Assembly: GCA_009885275.1 (NCBI GenBank)
Contig: VFKY01000093.1
Location: 1 to 7,386, forward strand
DNA length: 7,386 bases
Direction: 5' to 3'
Origin: Verrucomicrobiota bacterium
Lineage (GTDB): Bacteria > Verrucomicrobiota > Verrucomicrobiia > Verrucomicrobiales > Verrucomicrobiaceae
The notes beneath the pieces were generated by a model. The model ran no database searches and was not told the origin of the DNA. It saw only the letters and a list, made by a program, of their open reading frames with translations. Made by a program: the position numbers and the translations under genes. The stretch's first letter is position 1, and the number at the start of each line of letters is the position of its first letter. This document shows, in pieces, positions 1 to 6,701 of this stretch.

Positions 1-2
1 CT

Positions 3-284
3 GACCGCAGCCAGCCTATTCGCGTAGTATTTGCTTTGCCCACGAGCAAACTTACAGCGGCTGACCCCACGCAAGCCCCCAAACAAAGCACGACACCATC
101 AGCGGTTGCCTCTCCTTCGACTAATAATAACGGGGGCGGGGGCGGCAGCAGTGAACGCGGACAAGGTCGCGGTGGAGAAAATCCACAAAATCCACCAAGA
201 GGACCACAACCAAATAGTGGTTCAAGGGGTTCAACAGGGGGTTCTGGAGCACCAAGTGGCGCGGCTCCTTCCGGAGGACGATGA
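3..284 (+). CDS. gspJ: C-terminal part of a T2SS pseudopilin, probably GspJ (5' end outside window)
   Basis: The reading frame is open from base 3 to the TGA at 282-284, so only the last 93 residues are present. The first visible residues (DRSQPIRVVFALPTSK) look like the closing beta-strand of a minor pseudopilin, where GspI/GspJ proteins typically end in 'P..v.v.l.l'. After about residue 15 the chain becomes low complexity: Thr/Pro/Ser, then a run of Asn and Gly (residues 42-49), then Gly/Arg/Asn/Pro/Ser to the end. This tail of about 78 residues has no counterpart in typical GspJ and is probably disordered in the periplasm. The stop overlaps the gspK start as ATGA. The GspJ assignment rests on this strand plus its place immediately before gspK, the usual order. 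GspI or another minor pseudopilin is possible because the N-terminal methylation motif is not in the window. Confidence 0.6.
   Translation, partial: DRSQPIRVVFALPTSKLTAADPTQAPKQSTTPSAVASPSTNNNGGGGGSSERGQGRGGENPQNPPRGPQPNSGSRGSTGGSGAPSGAAPSGGR
273..277 (+). promoter_or_regulatory. Shine-Dalgarno sequence for gspK
   Basis: GGAGG lies 3 nt before the ATG at 281, inside the last codons of the upstream pseudopilin gene. The spacing is short for a canonical site. The next in-frame ATG (296) would give 18 nt, which is too long, so this motif together with the ATGA overlap favours the 281 start. Confidence 0.5.
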
Positions 285-1258
285 TAATAAAATCAATGAC
301 ACAGCCGGAAATAGAAAATGGTATATGGAATTCATATGCCAACGTTGACTCATGCCCTTCTGAAAAAGGTTCCGCTCTCATGCTTGTCATTTGGGCGCTG
401 ATGCTGATTTCCATTGCCGTGATCGGTGCATTGGAATTCATCAGTTTTAGCGTGGATGAAAATGTGCTGGCTGCAAAAGACTTCAGAGCACTCCACATGG
501 CGGAATGTGGTATCGCGGTGGGGCTCCATCCTCAAATCAAGGCTGGTGATCCTGCCTTGAGGCAAAACATAGGCACCGATGGTGGGTATGAAGTGACCAT
601 CACCACGGAAGGATCAAGGATACCCGTGGCCTTTCTCACCGACTCCAAGTTTCGCGATATTGTCTATGAGCTCTTTATTCTTTGGAAACTGTCTCCAGAA
701 GAAGCTAACACCGCGGTGGATTCACTCGCTGATTGGATGGACAGCGATGACAACATTCGATCCCAAGGGGCTGAGACTGATTATTATAAATCGCAAAACT
801 ATGCCGACTTCCCGAGACAACAAGCTTTTACCTCACTGGAAGAAATGCTGCTCGTCAAAGGCATGCATGTGGTGGAACGATTAAAGCCCGATTGGAGAAA
901 TTATTTTAGTATCAATAGCGATGGCATTATCGATCTCAACTACGCCCCTAATGATATCCTCATGGCAGTGACTGGATGCCAGGAAAGTGATGCCAACAAT
1001 CTTATACGCGAACGCAATGGCGCAGATGGTATTGCGGGAAATCAGGATGATAAACCCGTATCAATGAAGACAGCTACCCAGCTGCTTGGCATCGATAACA
1101 ACAAATATGAATCTCTCAAGGCTATCATTACGACTGAACATTTGACCCGTCGCGTCGAAAGCGTTGGACGCTCAGGCTCACAATCCTATAAAGTGGTGGT
1201 CATTGCCAGAAGACAAGACGATGGCTCCCTCTACTATCTCGCCCGACAAGAAGAATAA
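281..1258 (+). CDS. gspK: T2SS minor pseudopilin GspK
   Basis: A 325-residue protein, the usual GspK length. GspK caps the tip of the periplasmic pseudopilus with GspI and GspJ. The N-terminus carries a prepilin peptidase site, EKG|S (cleavage after Gly30), followed by a hydrophobic helix (residues 31-50, SALMLVIWALMLISIAVIGA). Position 5 of the mature chain is Leu rather than Glu, as is characteristic of GspK among pseudopilins. The GspK signature follows: DWMDSDDN (151-158) and GAETDYY (163-169), the acidic segment near the known Ca-binding region, then LEEMLLVKGM around 186-195. A second domain contains IDLNYAPNDILMAV, matching the family's 'iNvNtAp..vL.al'. The C-terminus ends in the expected pattern, YKVVVIARR...YYLARQEE. 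The start at 281 overlaps the upstream stop; it gives a long 30-residue leader, or 25 from ATG 296. The gene ends with two tandem stops, TAATAA. Confidence 0.93.
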   Translation: MIIKSMTQPEIENGIWNSYANVDSCPSEKGSALMLVIWALMLISIAVIGALEFISFSVDENVLAAKDFRALHMAECGIAVGLHPQIKAGDPALRQNIGTDGGYEVTITTEGSRIPVAFLTDSKFRDIVYELFILWKLSPEEANTAVDSLADWMDSDDNIRSQGAETDYYKSQNYADFPRQQAFTSLEEMLLVKGMHVVERLKPDWRNYFSINSDGIIDLNYAPNDILMAVTGCQESDANNLIRERNGADGIAGNQDDKPVSMKTATQLLGIDNNKYESLKAIITTEHLTRRVESVGRSGSQSYKVVVIARRQDDGSLYYLARQEE

Positions 1259-1262
1259 TAAC

Positions 1263-2483
1263 ATGAGCGTCAGCGCCTTTAATTTCCTATTACCCGATAC
1301 AGCACCATCATGGATGTTGGTGAAATCTTCATCTCCGGATAGTTCTGAGCAGGTGGATCTGCCATCAAACTGCAAGGACACATCCAAGGCATTGATCGTT
1401 GGCCTCCCTGCCACGGCCTGCCGCACGGTGGGATTGGTTTTACCCAATGCTGATGCCACCATGTTAAAAGCCATGATTGAGGCGCAATTGGAAAAGCGCG
1501 GTATCAACCTTGATAAAACAACCTCGCCAAACTATGTCTGGCACGTGCTTGGTCACAGCATGGGACAGATGCTCATCAGCGTCGATGTATTGGTCAACCC
1601 CTTCCCTGACGAACTGGCAGTCCATCATGCTGTGAACTATACCAGCGCCATGCGACTGCTCTCTCTGCCTCCTGGCGACATCATTATCGTGGAAGAACAG
1701 GGGCTCTTTGTTCTCAGCGCCAGCCATCAAGGACGGCTCTGGCACAGTCATGTTTTGGGAGGGGCAGAAATGTCCGTGACTGATCTCGCACGAGAAATAC
1801 AAATCACCATGTTGAGCCTCGAATCGACAGAAGGTTTTGGTGCCCTGAAGGGACTAACACTGGTGGGCCCCCGTCTTACGTCTTACGCTAAAGAACTCAC
1901 GCCACTTACATCCCTCCAGCTACAGACCATCAATCAGCTTCCTCCCAGTCAAACTCTCGACTTGGGTAATCTTCCAAAGCTTTTACCAAGCCTAGTCTTT
2001 ACCTCACAATCATCACGTTCGAAAAGGCAAAAAATACTCACTGTTTCGCTCTTTATGCTGGCTGGCTATGTGACTCTTTTTGTCCTTGGCTGGATATACC
2101 TGCAAGGACTTGAAATACAAAAGAACAAGCTTCAGGTGAAGATTGAAGAAACCAGCATTCCAGCTTCAGAAATACGCACCACGATGCAGCGCTGGCGCAC
2201 ATTGGAACCTGCGGTGGAAGCCAATCGCTACCCCATCGTTCAATTAAGTCACATCACTAATCTTATGCCTCCGAGTGGGGTGCTCATTAAAAAGTTTCAG
2301 GCAAAACCAACTGAAATTGAACTCATCGGCGACGCTCGAGATGCTCAAACGGCCACACAGTTTCTCGAAGATTTGAAGAAGCAACCCAAGCTCAATCGTT
2401 TTACTTGGAGCATGCCAGTGCCGAGTGTTAAAGACAAAACTGCTTCGTTTAAGATCCAGGGAAAATTGGAGGGTGGATCATGA
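1263..2483 (+). CDS. gspL: GspL-like T2SS inner-membrane platform protein (PilM-like + PilN-like)
   Basis: A 406-residue protein starting at the ATG 4 nt after the gspK stop. The cytoplasmic half (about 1-257) begins with short strand-like segments and contains a PilM/GspL-style stretch, VGLVLPNADATMLKAMIEAQLEKRG (about 58-82), where family members have 'lP..d...l..ai..qle'. It looks like the actin-fold part that binds the GspE ATPase, although I see no nucleotide-binding motif. A single transmembrane helix spans about 258-281 after a basic SRSKRQK stretch. A short coiled-coil-like region follows, then a PilN-like ferredoxin-fold domain (about 326-403) with PIVQLSHITNLMPPSGVLI and a final FKIQGKLEG strand. 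It would sit in the inner membrane with GspM. An in-frame TTG at 1164 would add 33 residues, but these overlap gspK and look non-homologous, so ATG 1263 is preferred. The Shine-Dalgarno is weak. The gene ends in an ATGA overlap with the next gene. Confidence 0.83.
   Translation: MSVSAFNFLLPDTAPSWMLVKSSSPDSSEQVDLPSNCKDTSKALIVGLPATACRTVGLVLPNADATMLKAMIEAQLEKRGINLDKTTSPNYVWHVLGHSMGQMLISVDVLVNPFPDELAVHHAVNYTSAMRLLSLPPGDIIIVEEQGLFVLSASHQGRLWHSHVLGGAEMSVTDLAREIQITMLSLESTEGFGALKGLTLVGPRLTSYAKELTPLTSLQLQTINQLPPSQTLDLGNLPKLLPSLVFTSQSSRSKRQKILTVSLFMLAGYVTLFVLGWIYLQGLEIQKNKLQVKIEETSIPASEIRTTMQRWRTLEPAVEANRYPIVQLSHITNLMPPSGVLIKKFQAKPTEIELIGDARDAQTATQFLEDLKKQPKLNRFTWSMPVPSVKDKTASFKIQGKLEGGS
2468..2473 (+). 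promoter_or_regulatory. Shine-Dalgarno sequence for gspM-like gene
   Basis: GGAGGG ends 6 nt before the ATG at 2480, within the last codons of gspL. It is the best-spaced ribosome site in the operon and fixes the gspM start, which also overlaps the gspL stop by 4 nt. Confidence 0.7.
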
Positions 2484-3133
2484 AACGCACCCTAAGCGAC
2501 CGAGAAAAAAGACTGCTCGGCCTTTGTTTTCTGACAATCTTCATTGTCATCAATGTCATTGCGTTTCGTGAGTTCAACATGCGCCACAAGGCCCTGTCCA
2601 CCTCATTGGACCAACTCACCGAAGAGGTCAGAAGTAATGAGGGATTACTCAGTGACCGAACTTTTATCGAAAAGCGTAAAGCTTGGATCAAAAAAACCAT
2701 GCCTTACACAAGCTCAGCAGGCAAAGCGCAGGGACAATTGCTCGAAGACCTTCAAAACGCGGCCCTCGAAAATGAGTTAAAGATCTCCAACTCCACCTTA
2801 CTAGAACCTTTGGCCCTCGATCATTTCAATGAGGTCGCTGTAAATATTCGTATTCGTGGCGATCAGGAAAAGATGCTTCACTGGCTTGTTACCCTGCAAT
2901 CACCGGAAAAATTCACCACCATTAAATCCATCGAACTCGAACTCGACAATCGAGCCAAGGAGAAAACTCCTCAAGCTCAATGCAACCTGACCATCGCTCG
3001 CTGGTTCAATACAGAACCACCAGAACAGAGCACCACTCCAGCGCCGGCCACGACACCCATTGAAACTGTCTCTCCACTGGAAATCCTCTCCCCGCTGGAA
3101 TCAGCCATCAACCCTGAAAAATCACAATCATGA
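2480..3133 (+). CDS. gspM: GspM/PilO-like T2SS inner-membrane protein
   Basis: A 217-residue bitopic inner-membrane protein. Residues 1-11 are basic and cytoplasmic. A transmembrane helix spans about 12-29 (LLGLCFLTIFIVINVIAF). A coiled-coil-like stretch follows (about 31-60), then a periplasmic domain at about 90-176. That domain contains LLEDLQNAALENELKIS, a Phe/Val-rich strand (FNEVAVNIRIRGD) and KMLHWLVTLQSPEKFTTIKSIELEL, then a last strand (QCNLTIARWF, 167-176). This matches the GspM/PilO (PilO_2/GspMb) layout, in which the domain pairs with the PilN-like domain of GspL. The last 40 residues are a Pro/Thr/Ser-rich tail with a duplicated SPLE motif and are probably disordered. Position directly after gspL with an ATGA overlap supports the call. 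The sequence family is fast-evolving, so the assignment rests on architecture and gene order more than on conserved residues. Confidence 0.78.
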   Translation: MKRTLSDREKRLLGLCFLTIFIVINVIAFREFNMRHKALSTSLDQLTEEVRSNEGLLSDRTFIEKRKAWIKKTMPYTSSAGKAQGQLLEDLQNAALENELKISNSTLLEPLALDHFNEVAVNIRIRGDQEKMLHWLVTLQSPEKFTTIKSIELELDNRAKEKTPQAQCNLTIARWFNTEPPEQSTTPAPATTPIETVSPLEILSPLESAINPEKSQS

Positions 3134-3792
3134 AGACCGATACTTTCATCATCGCTTTTATTGTGACTCTACTCTCAACACAAGTCACCCAAGCCGCTGA
3201 CTCCAACGATCCCGATCTGCCACAACCTTTCGATGTCATCGTGACTGAACCTTTGTTGAGCGCATCCCCGTTCACTCGCTCTCTAAATCTCTCCGACTCA
3301 CTCGTGCTTACTGGCATCGCCTACATTGAAGGAAAGCCCATCGTCACAGTGCTTAACAAAGCGACCAAGGAAAGCTATGTCATTTCTGAAGAACCCAACG
3401 TTCAGGGATGGAAACTGGCAGAGACCAGCGCCACCGTTGCTCTAAATAAAACTCAGGCAAAAATTATGGTCGGCAGTGAGATCGTCACCGTTCGTTACAG
3501 CGAGGAGCAACTCACCCCTGAATCCATGAAGAAAGGTGGCTTCAAACCTGGACAAGGAGGAAGCAGCGGTGAACAACGACCCGAGGACCGAGGGCCACGC
3601 CGTGAGTATCCGCGTCCAGATCCTGAAACCATGAAACGCTACACTAACTTGTCCGATGAAGGTAAAGCCAAGCTTCGTGATAAAATGATGGAAAGCCGTG
3701 AGAAATTACAGAACGCTACCCCTGAAGAGCGGAAAGCTCATATGGAAAAAATACTCGAGAAAGCAGAAAAAGAAGATCATAAAAGTAAATAA
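3130..3792 (+). CDS. Periplasmic GspC/PilP-like protein with a charged helical C-terminal tail
   Basis: A 220-residue protein with a Sec signal peptide: short charged start, hydrophobic 6-16, cleavage near TQA|A at 22 or QAA|D at 23. There is no lipobox cysteine and no retained transmembrane anchor. Residues about 52-125 form a small beta-rich region (LSDSLVLTGIAYIEGKPIVT, then ESYVISEEPNVQGWKL, then IVTVRY). This resembles the homology-region fold of GspC and the PilP fold, which bind the secretin N0 domain. A Gly/Arg/Pro/Glu-rich linker (about 136-168) leads to a charged helical tail (174-220) with two similar halves, LSDEGKAKLRDKM... and ATPEERKAHMEKI..., reminiscent of DUF3106-type sequences. 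It overlaps gspM by ATGA and precedes the secretin, exactly where PilP lies in pilMNOPQ. The role as inner-membrane to secretin connector is an inference from fold pattern and place; no PDZ domain is visible. Confidence 0.6.
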   Translation: MKTDTFIIAFIVTLLSTQVTQAADSNDPDLPQPFDVIVTEPLLSASPFTRSLNLSDSLVLTGIAYIEGKPIVTVLNKATKESYVISEEPNVQGWKLAETSATVALNKTQAKIMVGSEIVTVRYSEEQLTPESMKKGGFKPGQGGSSGEQRPEDRGPRREYPRPDPETMKRYTNLSDEGKAKLRDKMMESREKLQNATPEERKAHMEKILEKAEKEDHKSK

Positions 3793-3843
3793 ATTCCTCT
3801 TTTCAATCCATCACTGATTCGCATCCCTGCCACATTTCAACAC

Positions 3844-6483
3844 ATGTATCTGCCTCCCACTTTGACAACGCATCGCCTCCGTTCACTCCGCAAAGGGCTC
3901 ACACTTCTCATTGCCTTTTTAATGGTTGTCCCAATCTATGCGCAAGCGCTGCGCGAAGATGCTATCAACAAAAAAACTAAAACAAATCCCCAAGAATTTC
4001 GGGCAGTGCAAAGCGTGCCTACTGAGGAAAGACTGAACACGAAAGGCCTTGTCGCCCAAAACGCGACACCTCCAGTTGCTGCGCCTTCTGCTACCACACC
4101 TCCAGTCGGCACACCTCCCGCTGCTGGGCCCCCAGAATTTGGCGATCGCGGTGGCCGTCGCCCCGGCACCGCTGAAGTGGAGACCCTGAAAATTGAGGGC
4201 GACAAGGTCACGCTTCAATTTCCCAACAATACCGTTACCGACATACTCGGCATTTATGAACGACTCACTGAGAAAACTTTGATCAAAGATACCGCCATAT
4301 TTGAAGGGCAAAGTATCAGTCTTGTGACCCCACAGCCCGTTGAAAAAGCAGAGGCTATCAAGCTGATCGAAGCATCACTCTTGACCAACGGATACGCCAT
4401 CGTTGCAGACCCCGGTGGTAAAAGCTCACGCATCCTTACGACTCGTACCCAAGGGAATACGGGCGCTCAATTCTCCCAAGGCGTGAAATTTTATCAAGCC
4501 GCCAATGATCTGCCAAACAATGAAACTATCGTCAGCTACTTCATGCCACTGGCGCATCTTGACCCCACTGAGGCAGCGACCATGCTTGGCTCTCACATTG
4601 GTCTAAACTCCTATGGAAGAATCACGGCCGTATCCACACCACCTGGGCTTCTCATCACGGAAAATGCCAATATTGTAAAGCAGCTAGTCAGCATCAAGGA
4701 AGTCATCGATGTCTCAAGCAGTGCCAGTTCATTGATCACCAAATTTATTCCCCTCAAGTTTGCCGATGCAACCACCGTAGCCCAAATTGTTCAAGCAACC
4801 TTAGACGCTCAAGCAAAAGACAATCAGACTAAGAACATGACTACAATCCGTGGTCAATCTACCCCGGCTCCCAGTGCGCCAAACACTCCGCCACCACCTC
4901 CGGTTCAAAGTGGAAGCACCGTTCAAACCTCCAACTCAAAAACAATCAAGGTAAAAGCCAGTTCTCAAGTGGTGGCTGACAATCGATTGAATCAATTGCT
5001 CGTGGTCGCTGAACCTGACGAATACGCTTACATCGTAAGTCTTATCATGGAATTCGACAAACCGGTCGAAGTGCCAGTGCCCTATGAACGTAAATTGAAC
5101 AATATTTACTCCATCGATGTTCTACCCGTTTTGGCTGACCTGCTCCAAGAAGCTAAAAGCGGATCAACACAACTTCCCGGTGGTGGCACCCTCAATCAAC
5201 AACAGCAAGCTCAAACAAGCAGCAGCAATAGCTTCCTGACAGGGAGAAGCAGCACCACCAATGCACGGGGCGGCACTTTCTCCGGCAGCAGCGCCTCCGC
5301 TGATGGCACAGACTCTGGTGTTACCAGTCGTCCTGATCAGCTTATCGAATCGACTCAGGACAGTGCGCCGGTCTCGGTGCTCATCAATAAAACTAGGATC
5401 ATAGCCGACCCACTGGCTAACTCCATCATCGTTATTGGTCCCAAGGAGAGTCAGGACAAGGTTGAAATGTTATTGGAAAAACTCGATCAAAAATCACCCC
5501 AGGTTTATCTCGCCACCGTCATTGGGCAACTCACCTTGGGCAAGGGATCTCAGTTTGGTGTTGATTATCTTCAGAAATTTTCCCAGGTCGGCAACGGTGG
5601 TATAGCCAGCAGTTTTATTACTTCTAGAGAAGATGCGATCACCAACAGCAATATATCTGATGTACGTGACAACCTCCTCACTACCGCCTTCGGCCCCGCC
5701 AAAGGATTAAACATCTATGGTCAAATTGGTAGTGCCGTAGATGTCTTTGTCAGCGCTCTTTCTACATCCAATGATTTCAAGGTTCTCTCCCGTCCCAGCG
5801 TCTTCGCCTTAAATAATAAAAAGGCAGTCATCACCAGTGGGCAAAGTATCCCAGTCCCCTCTCAAACATTGACCAATTCAAGCTCTAGCGGCAATAACAA
5901 TTCCGGTAACGTCACCACAACCATTGAATACAAAGATGTGGTCTTAAAACTCGAAGTCATTCCTCTCATCAATCCGGATGGAAACGTAACCCTGCGTATT
6001 GCCCAGGTGAATGATACCGTGATTGGCAATCAACTTGTGGGTGGAAACGAGGTTCCCATTATCGGTACAGAACAGCTAACAACCACTGTCACCGTTCCCG
6101 ATGGCAACACCATCGTCATCGGTGGATTGATTACAGAGCAGGATAAAACCGATAGTGAAGGCATTCCCGGCCTCAATCGCATTCCCCTACTGGGAAGGCT
6201 TTTCCGTGAAGACATTAAAAGCAAAGAGCGCAGAGAGTTAATCATCTTCATCCAGCCCGTCGTGGTGAGTGGTGGCTCTGCCATGAAAAAAGCCAGTGTA
6301 GACGAAGACATGCGGACTAAAATAGGGGCGGAGGCTTACAAAACATTCCCAGACAAAGTGGTGCCTAGAATTGATTCAAGTGATGCCGTGAAACCTGAAA
6401 ACAGAAAGCGCTGGTATGAAAATCTGTTTAAGAAGCCAGACGGCACAACGTCCTCGCAACGTCCTGTGATCCGCAAACAGTAA
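3844..6483 (+). CDS. gspD: T2SS outer-membrane secretin GspD
   Basis: An 879-residue secretin that forms the outer-membrane exit channel. It has a signal peptide (Arg/Lys-rich n-region, hydrophobic LTLLIAFLMVVPIYAQA, cleavage near residue 35). A Pro/Ala/Thr-rich linker occupies about 70-113. The N0 domain spans about 118-200 (VTLQFPNNTVTDILGIYERL...). N1 begins near 230 (YFMPLAHLDPTEAATML). N2 begins near 298 (KFIPLKFADATTVAQIV) and is interrupted by a Pro/Ser/Thr loop at about 331-369. N3 begins near 413 and is interrupted by a Gly/Ser/Gln loop at about 439-503. The secretin core starts near 645 (FKVLSRPSVFALNNKKA) and carries VPDGNTIVIGGLI (VIGGLI at 758) and GIPGLNRIPLLGRLF (773-787), then ELIIFIQPVVV. 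A C-terminal region of about 60 residues could contact a pilotin, but none is seen here. The gene lies 51 nt after the previous stop; no clear Shine-Dalgarno precedes the ATG. The length is somewhat above typical GspD (650-750), mainly because of the loops. Confidence 0.95.
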   Translation: MYLPPTLTTHRLRSLRKGLTLLIAFLMVVPIYAQALREDAINKKTKTNPQEFRAVQSVPTEERLNTKGLVAQNATPPVAAPSATTPPVGTPPAAGPPEFGDRGGRRPGTAEVETLKIEGDKVTLQFPNNTVTDILGIYERLTEKTLIKDTAIFEGQSISLVTPQPVEKAEAIKLIEASLLTNGYAIVADPGGKSSRILTTRTQGNTGAQFSQGVKFYQAANDLPNNETIVSYFMPLAHLDPTEAATMLGSHIGLNSYGRITAVSTPPGLLITENANIVKQLVSIKEVIDVSSSASSLITKFIPLKFADATTVAQIVQATLDAQAKDNQTKNMTTIRGQSTPAPSAPNTPPPPPVQSGSTVQTSNSKTIKVKASSQVVADNRLNQLLVVAEPDEYAYIVSLIMEFDKPVEVPVPYERKLNNIYSIDVLPVLADLLQEAKSGSTQLPGGGTLNQQQQAQTSSSNSFLTGRSSTTNARGGTFSGSSASADGTDSGVTSRPDQLIESTQDSAPVSVLINKTRIIADPLANSIIVIGPKESQDKVEMLLEKLDQKSPQVYLATVIGQLTLGKGSQFGVDYLQKFSQVGNGGIASSFITSREDAITNSNISDVRDNLLTTAFGPAKGLNIYGQIGSAVDVFVSALSTSNDFKVLSRPSVFALNNKKAVITSGQSIPVPSQTLTNSSSSGNNNSGNVTTTIEYKDVVLKLEVIPLINPDGNVTLRIAQVNDTVIGNQLVGGNEVPIIGTEQLTTTVTVPDGNTIVIGGLITEQDKTDSEGIPGLNRIPLLGRLFREDIKSKERRELIIFIQPVVVSGGSAMKKASVDEDMRTKIGAEAYKTFPDKVVPRIDSSDAVKPENRKRWYENLFKKPDGTTSSQRPVIRKQ
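4066..4131 (+). repeat. Short degenerate 15-nt repeat encoding TPPVx units in gspD
   Basis: ACACCTCC occurs at 4066, 4096 and 4111, spaced by multiples of 15 nt, and the first two copies extend to ACACCTCCAGT. The encoded peptide has a five-residue rhythm (TPPVA APSAT TPPVG TPPAA GPP). It forms the disordered linker between the GspD signal peptide and the N0 domain. Such in-frame repeats can change length by slippage without breaking the gene. Confidence 0.6.
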
Positions 6484-6489
6484 CGCCTA

Positions 6490-6594
6490 CTAACTGCGCA
6501 AGGACAACCATCGCAAAATCACGACGATTAACATGGCTACAGCAAACCCCATAAGTAGAATGCCTGGTGTGCCACGGGGTTTATTTTTAACCAT
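6490..6594 (-). CDS. Possible 34-residue single-pass membrane protein antisense to the gspD 3' region
   Basis: The minus strand has an ATG at 6594-6592 and a TAG at 6492-6490. The 34-residue product has a basic hydrophilic start (MVKNKPRGTPG), a clean hydrophobic stretch at 12-27 (ILLMGFAVAMLIVVIL) and a basic end (RWLSLRS). This is the layout of a small bitopic membrane protein, and it would be an unlikely arrangement for random sequence. It fills most of the spacer between gspD and the ABM gene and ends 7 nt from the gspD stop. Against it: no good Shine-Dalgarno is present (GGAGAG lies about 22 nt upstream, too far), no clear promoter is seen, and the same bases contain a terminator-like repeat for the opposite strand. 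I do not recognise a family. Confidence 0.42.
   Translation of the reverse strand: MVKNKPRGTPGILLMGFAVAMLIVVILRWLSLRS
6544..6590 (+). terminator. Terminator-like inverted repeat after gspD
   Basis: AAACCCC (6544-6550) can pair with GGGGTTT (6576-6582), giving a 7-bp stem followed directly by the T-rich run ATTTTTAA. The 25-nt loop is large for an intrinsic terminator, although a small TGG/CCA hairpin (6565-6567 with 6572-6574) could shorten it. Its location, 60 nt after the last operon gene, fits transcript termination. The bases also lie inside the possible antisense ORF. Confidence 0.45.
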
Positions 6595-6673
6595 TTAAAT
6601 TACCAAAGGCGATTCTCTCCACAAAGCAAATAGCACCTTACAAAGGTTTCATCAGCATGACATCTTGACATAA

Positions 6674-6697
6674 GAAGGCAACGGCTCGATTGCCTTC
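6674..6697. promoter_or_regulatory. Perfect 8-bp inverted repeat just before the ABM gene
   Basis: GAAGGCAA (6674-6681) and TTGCCTTC (6690-6697) are exact reverse complements with an 8-nt loop. The repeat ends 4 nt before the ATG at 6702. In RNA it would hide AGAAGG (6673-6678), the only Shine-Dalgarno-like stretch here. In DNA it could be an operator for a dimeric regulator. There is no U-run after it, so a terminator is less likely. Confidence 0.4.
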
Positions 6698-6701
6698 CCT
6701 T

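Noticed and set aside
31..348. 105-codon + strand ORF overlapping the pseudopilin end and gspK start
   Set aside because: It is out of frame with both recognisable proteins, has no family-like motif, and is explained by the GC-rich low-complexity composition.
121..498. 125-codon - strand ORF opposite gspK
   Set aside because: Lies opposite the conserved prepilin helix of gspK; composition and lack of domain pattern mark it as a shadow frame.
1164..1262. TTG start that would extend gspL upstream by 33 residues
   Set aside because: The extension lies inside gspK, reads as unrelated sequence, and an ATG directly after the gspK stop gives a normal GspL N-terminus.
3793..3843. Gap before gspD as a possible promoter or terminator
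   Set aside because: I found no convincing inverted repeat, -10/-35 pair or Shine-Dalgarno in these 51 nt.
3919..4311. Two - strand ORFs (130 and 91 codons) opposite the start of gspD
   Set aside because: Both mirror the signal peptide, Pro-rich linker and N0 coding sequence of gspD; no independent protein features.
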